Positions 55,271-64,000 of a stretch of DNA of 64,000 nucleotides are shown here, in pieces. The notes below the pieces were generated by a model, which saw only the letters and a program-made list of their open reading frames with translations, ran no database searches and was not told the origin of the DNA. Source of the DNA: Oscheius onirici (lineage: Eukaryota; Nematoda; Chromadorea; Rhabditida; Rhabditidae); the NCBI GenBank assembly GCA_932521025.1, contig OW051471.1:1364001-1428000 (forward strand), given 5' to 3'. The position numbers and the translations under genes were made by a program. Position 1 is the first letter of the stretch; each line of letters begins with the position of its first letter.

Positions 55271-55871
55271 TTCGTTCCGATAAAAACAGTGCGGTGTCTT
55301 CCGTTTATTTTTAAAGCAGAAAACTTTTTTTTTAGATTCTGTTGAGTCGAAAACAAACTTACTGCTAACCTGGTAGACATGGATAAACACAGGTGCCAAG
55401 ACGAAATCAAGCAGGTGCCTGCGAGAAACCTACACAACTATTGGGCAGGCAGCTGACTCGAGAGAGTCAGAGAGAGAGAGAGCATCTGACAGGACAAGGA
55501 GAGACGGCTGCCATCAGTCGGAGGTCCAGAGGCACGAAGCGTAGTGGCGAGAGCGGAACTGTTTCAGCTGGACGAGGCGCTACACCGAGGACATGGGCAA
55601 TTGCAGCCTCCGTCATCTCATTGGTCGGATTGTTCAGGACGAGCATCTTGTCAGCCTTGAAGGAGAACAACCCGAAACGAACAGATACAGTTAGAGTAGA
55701 CAAGAGACGGAGAAATTACGGCTGTCGAGAGTTTGATTAAAATTTTTTGGTAGAATCGTAGCAAAACTTTTCTTTTTTTCCAAACTTTTCTTTTGTAATT
55801 CTACTTTGACGTACCTAATTGCAAATTTTTCTAAAAGTATAAAATTTTGAATAACAAATAAAAGTTTTTAT
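55271..55871. other. Possible minus-strand exon, unidentified
   Basis: The minus strand near 55560-55660 reads ADKMLVLNNPTNEMTEAAIA and HVLGVAPRPAET after an AG acceptor. It then runs into repetitive TCTCTCTCTGACTCTC. A plus-strand frame (55393-55740) covers the same bases. It may belong to the decayed irld locus next door. No family is recognised. Confidence 0.3.
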
Positions 55872-56870
55872 ATTAGGTCGCCAACTAAGTATTTAAAAAA
55901 ACTCATAACTTTTTGCAATTTCAACGAAATCGGGCAACTCGGTTCCAAAATGTTGGTCTATCCTAGGCCGAATTACATGGCTATAGGAGAGACCTGGATA
56001 TCTTACCGTCTGAGCACAGTGAACAATTTAAGTTTTGATCAAAACACCATTTTGGCCATAACTCTTCAGGGTTGCATCCTACTGAAAAGTTCTCAACTAG
56101 TGAAAACCTCAGCTCAATGTGACGAGTATTTTGCTTTTTTGAAAAATGATTTTTGCTTTCGGATCAGGTCTAAACTGAAAATGTCCGGATGGCGCAGTGG
56201 GTTTGGAAATTTCACGCTGGAACAACCAGGGTTCGAGTCCGCCGAAAGAAATTTTTTTGTTTTTTAACTGTAGCATTCTACTGGCCTAAGAATCATCCTT
56301 GCAAAATGTCAGCTCAAACGGTTCAGCAATTTTCTCAAAAAATCACATTCGAGCTCCAAAAATCACCATGAGGTACATTTTGGGACTCAAAATCGTTCCC
56401 CAACCTAAACTACATATCCAATCGAGCTGATATTTTTAGGGGTACTTTTCAGCCTAGTAGAATGCTACAGTTAAAAAACAAAAAGGTTTCCTCTCTGCGG
56501 ACTCGAACTCTGGTCGCTCCAGCGTGAATTTCCTAAACCCACTGCGCCATCCAGTAATTTTCAGTTTCGGAGTGTTCCTAAAGTCGAAAATCGTTTTTCA
56601 AAAAAGCAAAATACTCGTCTCATTGAGCTGAGGTTTTCACTAGTTGAGAACTTTTTAGTAGGATGCAACCCTGAAGAGTTATGGCCAAAATGGTGTTTTG
56701 ATCAAAACTTAAACCGTTCACTGTGCCCAGACGGTAAGATATCCAGGTCTCTCCTATAGCCATTTAATTCGGCCTAGGATAGTCCAACATTTTGGAACCG
56801 AGTTGCCCGATTTCGTTGAAATTGCAAAAAGTTATGAGTGTTTTTTAAATACTTAGTTGGCGACATAATA
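55872..56870. repeat. 1-kb foldback element with two opposed tRNA-like blocks
   Basis: Left end ATTAGGTCGCC at 55873 and right end GGCGACATAAT. Arms of about 290 bp match in inverse. Each is followed by a tRNA-like block: plus near 56185-56245 (GGATGGCGCAGTGGG, GGTTCGAGTCCGCC), minus near 56495-56560. Same family as 27347-28495. Confidence 0.75.
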
Positions 56871-56982
56871 TTTTTTCATGTAATTAATAAGATAAAGCCG
56901 TGACACTGTTGAACACTGTTTCAGGCGCAAAGATGAATTTCAGTTAGAATAGACCAGAGACGGAGAACATATGAGGGCTGTC

Positions 56983-57070
56983 CAAGCATGTGCGCTTCAT
57001 TTGATTTTCAAATTGGACCGCGCCGGTCCGCCCGCCGCCATTGAAAAAAAATGGACCGGTCCGGTCACAG
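56983..57070. mobile_element. Truncated GGACCGGTCC-type word element
   Basis: Starts CAAGCATGTGCGC, followed by GGACCG words, but loses its right end at a (GTCCCTCT)n microsatellite running to about 57165. Confidence 0.6.
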
Positions 57071-57501
57071 AGACTCTGTCCCTCTGTGCCACTGTCACTC
57101 TGTCCCTCTCTGTCCCCCTTGGTCCTTCTGTCCCTCTGTCCCATTGTCCAACTGTCCCATTATCCCCATTTTATCCTTTTTGCTAAATGTTCGGAGAATA
57201 TTTCCGAACTCTCACTAATAACAAAAAACGCTGAATTTAGAACACTAGTGGGCCCCAAAAAAATTCAGCGCTTTTGGACACCAGCGCGCTCCGACTTGCT
57301 GGTCAAAAAAGCTGAAATTGCGGAAAAAGCTGAAAAGTCCGGAAAATCCTATCTGTGGAGACCCAGGTTATCCAATCGGTCTGAAAGTTGGCACGCAACG
57401 AATGGGGTGGATTTTGAACCTCTAGCCCAAATTTAGGGTCAATCCGTTCGGTAGATTTCTCAGACCAACATAGGTAACGAATATTGGGAGACATCGACAT
57501 G

Positions 57502-57683
57502 CAAGCATGTGCGCTCGGACCGGCTGGGGCCGGTCCGGTCCAATTTTTGAATGGCGGTAGGCGGACTAGTCCGATTTTCAAATTGGACCGCGCCGGTCCG
57601 GTCCGGTCCAATTTTTTAATGACGGCGGGCGAACCGAACCGGCGCGGTCCAATTTGGAAAACGGACCGCAGCACACATACTTG
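57502..57683. mobile_element. hAT-like word MITE, GGACCGGTCC type
   Basis: Ends are CAAGCATGTGCGC and GCACACATACTTG, with a perfect 8-bp target duplication TCGACATG (57494-57501, 57684-57691). The interior is GGACCGG/CCGGTCC words with AATTTT spacers. Confidence 0.82.
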
Positions 57684-57691
57684 TCGACATG

Positions 57692-58122
57692 TTTTTGGAA
57701 AATAAAAATATAAAAAATATTTTTCAACATATCGACCCCGGTGGTCTTTTTCATAGGAAAAAAATTCAGACCGATTGATTGACGGGATTCGAGTTATAGC
57801 GATTTTCAGCGCGCCGCACTAAGCCAATGGGGAATCAAACCGCGTAGCGCTTCACGCAATTTCTTCGACAGATATAAGCTAGGTCCTCTCTAATCTCCCA
57901 GAACTGACTTTACTGAACTTGATTCCATTAATTTCCAATTGCAATTTGCGCACAAAGCTCCCCTTCTTATCCTTTCAACATAAAGGCAGAGAGTTGGGAG
58001 CATAGATTCATACCTTTTAGACCGAGTTGTTGATTATTTATGACGCCATAAAATAGGTTATTTTTATAGATAAAAATCCATACAATGACATTTTGAATAA
58101 AAAACCCGGGGAAAAACAAGGC
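57692..58122. other. RABL3 3' flank and repeats
   Basis: 57780-57860 repeats, inverted, a segment at 16190-16270 (GCGATTTTCAGCGCGCCGC block). 57930-58000 belongs to the GGGAGCA repeat family. 58005-58122 is the RABL3 3' flank, whose diverged copy lies at 46745-46875. Confidence 0.45.
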
Positions 58123-60313
58123 TTAGAGCGGATTGCCGATTCTCTTGCGACGATCCTGCATCGGGACTTTGGTGCGGTCGATTGTGGCGTCAAAGAATCT
58201 GAAAATCGGCTGTTTTGAGGATGAAAAGCATGTAATTTGTAGATTTTAGATCGTTTTTGTTTTGAAATCATGCAGAAGAAAAAGAGCAAAAATTGACTGA
58301 TTTGAAAGCAAAATGAGCACTTGTTTGAACTGAAGAAATCCTATTATAGCTAGAGTATTGCAGTTTTTTGATTAAAAAAAGTACAAACCTTGCCAGCGCC
58401 ATTGAAGTAGTCGATCCGGCCGGAATGGGCTTCGTACAGTCTACATTGATGCGATCGTAGGCCAGTGGACCGCGATGAGGAGTCAAATCGAGCTTGCAGC
58501 CGACGGTCAGGACGGGAATGTGACAGGATTCGATATCGGCCACGAGGTTTCGACTACTTCCGCCGTGATGGGGACGAGACTTGCCGTCCAGCATTGACAG
58601 CCATTGGGAGAGGTTCTGAAAGGTTTTTTTGCTGTTTGCCTGTTTCCAAAACTCATTTTTTGTGGATTTCTAGGCAAATCGACAAAAATTAGGTTGTTTG
58701 CGTTCATTTTCTGGATATGTAGAGCGTCGGAAGAGAGAAAAACGTTGCTCTCTTTTCCGGTACATAGCCAACTTTTTCAAAAGACACACATGTTTACCTA
58801 TCGGAAAAAGTGGATAGTCCAGAGCTCATGATTCCAAAAATCCAAAACTGCGAAAAATTTCTTTAACAATTTCTTATAATCCAGAGTTTAGGCAACGTTT
58901 CAATAAGTTGTACATCCTTTACGACCATTTTTTGCTTTTTATCAGTTTGTTATATAATCGTACTTCGGAAAAGTTTGTTTCATCACCGATATACTTGGGC
59001 ACGAGCCGAAATTTTTAGGCTCGAGCTTTTTTTGACCCGGCTCGAGAGGCTTGGTCGAGCCGAGCCTGATTTTTTGGCAGACCGAGCCGAGCCTCTTTTT
59101 CAATTGCTTCGAGCCGAGCCGAGCCGGCTCGAAGACTAGCCCGGCTCGAGCCTCCAAGCGAAAATTTCAGAACAAAGTTTTTCTCCAAATTCGCCGAAAT
59201 GCCTGATAACTTCTTTTGAGCGTAGTTTTAGTTTGCAAAAAAGTTTGCAACGCCCTTTCTTGGCCAAAGTTGTCTACTATCCCCGATATATTCCTTGGCC
59301 TGAACCACTGGAAATCCGTTAGTGTATGGGAACTACCGAATGCAAAAGCAAAGCCTTCCAATAATGACCTGTCTAAACTTGTTACTACAAAATTTGTTAT
59401 CCAGTATTTCGAGAAGCCGACGAGAGAGACAAGGGGGAGAGACAGTAGGACTGAGACTCACTAAAGCTAGGAATGGGCAAAAGAGTGAATTCGAGAAAAA
59501 GTATGCATAAAAACGAGAACCGAGAAACACTATCAGAAAGCTCAACATTGAAACCGAAGAGAAATTTGAAGGTGCAGGCTCGAGCCGAGTCGGCTCGAAA
59601 AGGCTGTCGAGCCGAGCCTGTTTTTGTACGAGACCGAGCCGAGCCGGCGCGACAGTCAAAAACAGGCTCGGCTCGAGCTATCCAAGTATAATCACCGATA
59701 AACTTCCGAAAATTGTGCTATTTCAGCACTACTAGCCACTTTTCCTGTTCTCTTATAAGATTGTGAAAAAAAGACGAAAAATCCGTACCTCCTCGCTCTT
59801 CTTGTTGCTCAAATCGTGCACGAGAATGGCTCCGGCAGCTCCGTCCAGGAAAACTTGTGCCGCATTTCGATGACTGACCGTACCGCCAATATCCCAGAGC
59901 TCGATTAGTTCCGATCGCTGCTCGGCGCTTCCTGGAAATTACTCGTATCTTTCGGGAGTTTCCCTCTCTCAAGCCGTTTTCCTACCAAAAAATTTAGGAA
60001 AAATGTCAGTTTTAGCTACTTTTTCAACCTTTCCAGCTCTCCAGCAAATGTACGCCCTTTTCGTCGAAAAGGCTTATTTTAGACAAAAACTCGTCAAAAA
60101 AGCCTACCTGTTCGATATTCGTGCCATGCCATCACAATGGAGACGCCAATCGTGCCCGGCCAATCAGAGGAGGGTCTGCAAAGTTGAATTTTACCGATTT
60201 TAGTGAAAAAAAAGCAAAAATAGGTTAACAACATACTTTCCAGCCGTTGCATTGCAAAAAGCCGTCTTTCCGACGCCGGTATCGCCAAGGACGACAATTT
60301 TTGTAGAGCTCAT
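58123..60313 (-). CDS. RABL3: RABL3, Rab-like small GTPase
   Basis: Atypical Rab-like GTPase. Exons are 60237-60313, 60108-60175, 59789-59931, 58389-58615 and 58123-58198, giving 196 aa in phase (human is about 236). P-loop GDTGVGKT at residues 10-17. The family signatures are W-P-G-T-I-G-V-S-I, ELWDIGGTVSHRNA, ILVHDLSNKKSEENLSQW, VLTVGCKLDLTP (in place of N-K-x-D), the INVDCTKPIPAGSTTSMALA block and F-F-D-A-T-I-D with D-R-R-K-R-I-G. The C terminus lacks a prenylation cysteine, normal for RABL3. An acceptor CTTTCAG lies 3 nt before the ATG, 68 bp after the DPH4 stop, so it is the likely downstream gene of an operon. Intron 3 contains a 701-bp hAT-like insertion. Confidence 0.92.
58990..59690. 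mobile_element. hAT-like word element, GAGCC type, interrupted by another insertion
   Basis: Ends are TATACTTGGGCACGAGCC and GGCTCGAGCTATCCAAGTATA, with a perfect 8-bp target duplication ATCACCGA (58982-58989, 59691-59698). GAGCC words fill 58995-59160 and 59573-59680. The middle (about 59165-59570) is unrelated and includes the GCAACGCCCTT repeat family, so it looks like a nested insertion. It lies in RABL3 intron 3. Confidence 0.8.
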
Positions 60314-60381
60314 TCTCTGAAAGTGAATTCTATCGGTGTTTTATCGAAATATTGCGAAAAAAAAGATGAAAAAGGACCAAC
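60314..60381 (-). promoter_or_regulatory. Operon-type intercistronic region, DPH4 to RABL3
   Basis: 68 bp between the DPH4 stop and RABL3 start on the same strand, T-rich, ending in the splice acceptor CTTTCAG 3 nt before the ATG. This is the arrangement expected for SL2-type trans-splicing of a downstream operon gene. Confidence 0.65.
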
Positions 60382-61431
60382 CTATTGTATTTTGACGACT
60401 TCCAGACAGAGACTGCAGCTGCCGCACTCGAAAATTCCAAAGTCGACAATTTGTTTGATCTCTTCAGGGCTGACTTGGTAGTAGTCGCCGCAGCGGCACT
60501 GTTCTTCTAGAAATTATTTAGAGGTGAAAACATGTTTTTTGTGATAAAACCGGTGAAAATGAATGAAAAACGAACCTACAACCTCCTCGTCGTCAGAAAT
60601 TTCAATTTTCTCGACGACAGTCCCCTTTTGAGCTCGTAGACGCTGCTCCCGAAGCCAGTTGTCGTAATGCTGGCGGCTTTTTGGATCCTGAAAGCTATGT
60701 TATAGTGAGTTTCAGCAGAAAGTTGCTTGAAAGAATCAAAAAGACGTGTTTTGAGAAAAGAAAAAAGGGCTTGTAAAGGTAAAAAAAGACTTGATTTTAT
60801 CGACCATAACGTTTTCTCAAGAACACCTTGACTGGTTGGAGCTTTTTGAGGCAAAAACACGGCGAAAAAGGTTGAGAGTCTGCGAACAGACCAGAGAATG
60901 AGAAATGAAGCTCCTAGGGTTCAAAAACGTGTTTTCGATTATTTTTATCGGAAAACTTTTATCGACCTTATCGTTTTTTTCAAGAACTTAACTGGTTGGA
61001 GATTTTTGAGGCAAAATAAACGGCGAAAAAGCTTGAGAGTCTGCGAAAATCAAGCCAAACACGGAGTAATTGATGAAAGAGGCGAGAATTGTATGTTTTT
61101 CAGTAAAACCGACGAGCATCTTTTTTTCCTGTTATCTTTATGAGCTTTTCTATATGAAAAATCATTCTTTTCGATTAAAAATAGTGAAAAAGAAAGAAAA
61201 ACTGACTTTTAGCGTGCTCCAGATGACCTTTCCCTGTCCGATGAGTTCCGAATCGGCTTCTGATGTTTGTTTATCCGGATGGACCTGGAAATGAAGGATC
61301 TTCCATCAATTTCACACATTTCAGCCATAAAAAATTAAACATACCTTGCGAAGGAAGACAAAATAGGCCTGTTTGATGGCGTCACCACTGGCAGTCTCGT
61401 CTATGCTCAAAATGTCGTAAAAACTTCGCAT
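60382..61431 (-). CDS. DPH4: DPH4/DNAJC24, diphthamide biosynthesis J protein
   Basis: Cytosolic J-domain protein with a DPH-type zinc (or iron) binding module, needed for the first step of diphthamide formation on elongation factor 2. Exons are 61345-61431, 61207-61284, 60576-60687 and 60382-60506, giving 133 aa (human about 148). The J domain at 1-65 starts MRSFYDILSIDETASGDAIK and has the HPD tripeptide in KVHPDK. The CSL-type module has C-R-C at residues 94-96 and C-G-S-C near the end (FGIFECGSCSLCLEVVK). The start is the only in-frame ATG. It is probably the first gene of an operon with RABL3. Confidence 0.93.
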
Positions 61432-61592
61432 AGGGGCATACAGCTAAAGTTTTGGTTTAGTTTTTGGCCGGAAAACAACGAAAGATGGCGAAAAAGAGAA
61501 GGAAAACGTGGATATTGAGATCGAACAAATGAAAAACTGATTGTAAGTTCGCGCCAAGACGAAATTTGAATTTTGAAAGTAGTGGGAACAGG

Positions 61593-63869
61593 AAAAATGA
61601 TATGAAATGACTTTTTATCTTCTCCAGATACCACTTCTATCATTCCTTGAGAGAGTGGCTCAATACACGTTCAGATGCTGTTTTCTGCGAGCCCTCCTGA
61701 CCAGACGGATGACAATTTCGACCAGTAGATTTCCAAAGACGAGAATTGCCGCAGCGGCCGCGTATAGGAGATACGTGTGGTCCGGATAAGTTCCTTTCAT
61801 ATTAAAACATTGCGTCGTCTTGTTCCTTGGCCAGTCGTAGTCAATATTCAGGGGCAATATGTGTTTTCTAGTTGTCAACATAAATTCCAGTTTTTCTACT
61901 TCCGTATAGCAGAGTCGGGGATTGTTCTGGAAATTACTGTATTTTATTCAGTTCTACTCACCTTGATCAAAATCCAAAATTCCGTTGCATTTTTTAGAGG
62001 AGTACCGAACCGCTGAATCGGGATTTCCAGTCGTTCCAGCTTCGGATTGTTTTCAATAATGATGTGCGGCCTGTCTTCGAGACACTTAATCTTCGCCAAG
62101 CTATGAAGAAATTTCACTCGATTCTTATTGTATCCGCGGATGGTAAGACAGCCGTAAAGCATGACCATGTTTCCAAAAATGTAGTCCAATTCTCCGAAGT
62201 CGACGTTATCGTAACTTTCATCTATTAGAATGCTACCATTGACGTATTTACAATCCCTAATTGATTCGGGGTTCTTCAGAATGGGTTCGACCACTTTACA
62301 AGCTGCAAACGAGTCATAAGAAACAGCGAAAACGTACGAGCATCGATGATAACGGCGGGTTCCTGCCACGAAGCTTTTTCTGTTCCGATGAAATCCTCAA
62401 AGTTTGAAACTTCCCATTCAGACAGCATGAGTGTTGGATTATCTGAGATGAAGACGTGGGGTCGGTATGTAGTGTTTTCCACGCGAATGTCGTCCAGGAA
62501 AAAACCCAACTCTGTGAGGTTTGTATTGTTGTAGATGTGAACGACAGAGTACAATACGCTTGAAGTGGTGACGAGCTGAAAACATGGGTTTCGAAGGTTT
62601 TGCTTACAATGAATGAGATAGGTAGTATAGACTGAAAAACAAAAAAAACTTGTCACAGTTCAACTTCTTCAAAACCCGATCTGCACAGACGTCTCTAACA
62701 CGAAAACTAATCCTAACAGATTCTAACTTGTTACAGCCATTTTTGTCACAGACACCATGAAAATAGAACGGTTCATATGGACTCATCCTTCTCAACTTAC
62801 ACCATAGACACCAAGAAATTGTTCAGATGCACTCACCCTTCTCAACTTGCTCAAAAACTTCAAATTCTTGAAGTCACTCTCGATAATGACTAAGTGTCCG
62901 TGTAGTTCGACGACGTTGGCCAGCTGTCGTTTCATCGTGTGCGTCAAAGGGTTCCTATCCACCAGAACAAGATCTCCATATAGGACTTCACAATCGTCAC
63001 CGCCTACAATTTCGACCGTCTGGGGCAGAGCATTTTGGTCAAACTCGTGAAATGAGATAGCATGTTTCCTCGTCGTATTACGATTGACCGTCTCACAGCT
63101 GCACTTTTGGATATACGAATCTTCTTTGGGCGTCATGTCGGTCAGTTTCTTCTGGAAGTCCTTCGGAATGCAGAGACGTCGGTTGTTGCGGATCAGAATG
63201 ACGGCACTCTTGGCCTTTGGATGATGAGTGATCTTCTGCAGATTGGGCAAAAAGTCTTCTGGAGTGTAGATCAGCTCGTGCGAATCGCGGATCATCAGGG
63301 AACTGACTGAAAATTCGCTCTTTCCAAGCTTTGAGCATTTCTCATTTCAGGCAAGCATCAGTCAAGACGGAAAGCATTTCTTCCTCATGTTCTGCTGCAG
63401 TTTCTATTTCTCCACTTTGTAAACATTCACTCCTACTCTTTCCCTCCAAAAAAAACTGATAAAAACTCACAGTGATTGAAGTTGCTGCCCTCCCCGTCAC
63501 TCTTGATGTGTACCAGATTGTTCAGAGCACGTAGAGTCGTGTACGTTTGCATCTCTCGACCCTGATCGTCCAGTCGCTTTCCTCCAACCAGTTGTACCTT
63601 CGTCGCCTCGGTACAGTTTTCCGGATGGCTCTTCTCCAACACGATCCATCCGCACTCCTTTGGTAGCGAAGAGGACGTCAATCGCAGCAGAAGAACAAAG
63701 ACGACGAGCTGCTGGGGAGACATTTGTTGAAATGGTCTTTTTTGAACGTTTCTAACAACTTTGAAAACTTTGATTGATTTTTAGGAAATTTTACTTTTGT
63801 TCAACAATTATGGGAAGGGATTACAAGAACCAATAATTACAGACTGACAGTCAGAGACAGACGTAAAAG
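61593..63869 (-). repeat. Right arm of the large inverted duplication
   Basis: Inverse of 44463-46739 with no length difference. The arms are separated by about 14.9 kb. In the right arm a 24-bp insertion at 63870-63893 interrupts the flank, after which diverged homology resumes to about 63952. Confidence 0.92.
61660..63723 (-). CDS. Receptor L-domain protein (irld-type), right copy
   Basis: Translation is identical to the left copy. Exons are 63471-63723, 62837-63306, 62338-62575, 61962-62302 and 61660-61926 (522 aa). It has a signal peptide, two L domains, one membrane helix and a short basic tail. Intron sequences also appear identical, including the two 35-bp introns. It lies 228 bp upstream of DPH4 on the same strand, so it could share regulation with that operon. 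Distinct function from the left copy could only arise from flanking regulatory differences. Confidence 0.85.
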
Positions 63870-64000
63870 TACCCAGTACTTTCGTTTTATTAGCACAAAA
63901 ATGTCATTGAGCTTTTGGATCCCTCTTCATTCCAGTGTTGAAAGACCTTGTGATATGATTTCGGACATTTCCTCTTTGGTACTGATTCTGACTTTGAACA
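63870..64000. other. Diverged 5' flank of the right irld copy
   Basis: 63894-63952 still resembles 44404-44462 (blocks GGATCCCTCTTCATTCCAGT and GAAAGACCTTGTG); beyond that the two sides differ. Confidence 0.6.

Noticed and set aside
55393-55740. 115-codon plus-strand gene
   Set aside because: Arg/Ser/Glu-rich reading driven by a GAGAGAGA tract; the minus strand of the same bases looks at least as coding.

Overview
This is eukaryotic DNA, almost certainly from a rhabditid-type nematode. The genes have many short introns (often 35-50 bp) with TTTTCAG-type acceptors. Two cuticle collagens, a transthyretin-like protein, an srg-like chemoreceptor and two L-domain receptors of the irld type are nematode hallmarks. 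Splice acceptors lying directly before start codons suggest trans-splicing. I cannot name the species.

Layout. 1-16.8 kb is repeat-rich. It holds two inverted copies of a 1.8-kb element, foldback repeats carrying tRNA-like promoters, a piggyBac-type MITE, a transthyretin-like gene (4884-5625, -), a dead LINE fragment and the exons of an srg-like receptor (12368-13859, with likely 3' exons at 8631-8944, -). 16.8-24 kb holds a lysine-rich secreted repeat protein (-) and a cuticle collagen (+). 24.4-33.4 kb is a complete amphiphysin/BIN1 gene (-, 10 exons, including a 15-codon first exon for the amphipathic helix). 35.9-40.7 kb is a TMEM185 gene (+, 8 exons, 350 aa). 42.3-43.4 kb is a second collagen (-). 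44.5-46.7 kb and 61.6-63.9 kb are the two arms of a large inverted duplication, each holding the same irld receptor gene. Between the arms, all on the minus strand, lie GTP-specific succinyl-CoA ligase beta (46890-49435), a divergent hexokinase (50344-53787), RABL3 (58123-60313) and DPH4/DNAJC24 (60382-61431). The last two look like an operon with a 68-bp gap.

Most genes are unrelated housekeeping or structural genes: TCA cycle and hexose phosphorylation, endocytic membrane tubulation, diphthamide synthesis and cuticle. The main discoveries are structural. (1) The irld arms match over about 2.28 kb with no length change, although flanking homology has clearly diverged. A decayed copy of the RABL3 3' end beside the left arm suggests that DPH4 and RABL3 were once duplicated there too and then lost. 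(2) Eight small elements with 8-bp target duplications (hAT-like) consist almost entirely of terminal repeats plus one self-complementary word, and the word differs between families. (3) Three introns need GC donors. (4) The hexokinase keeps its sugar-binding residues but has altered ATP-binding loops.
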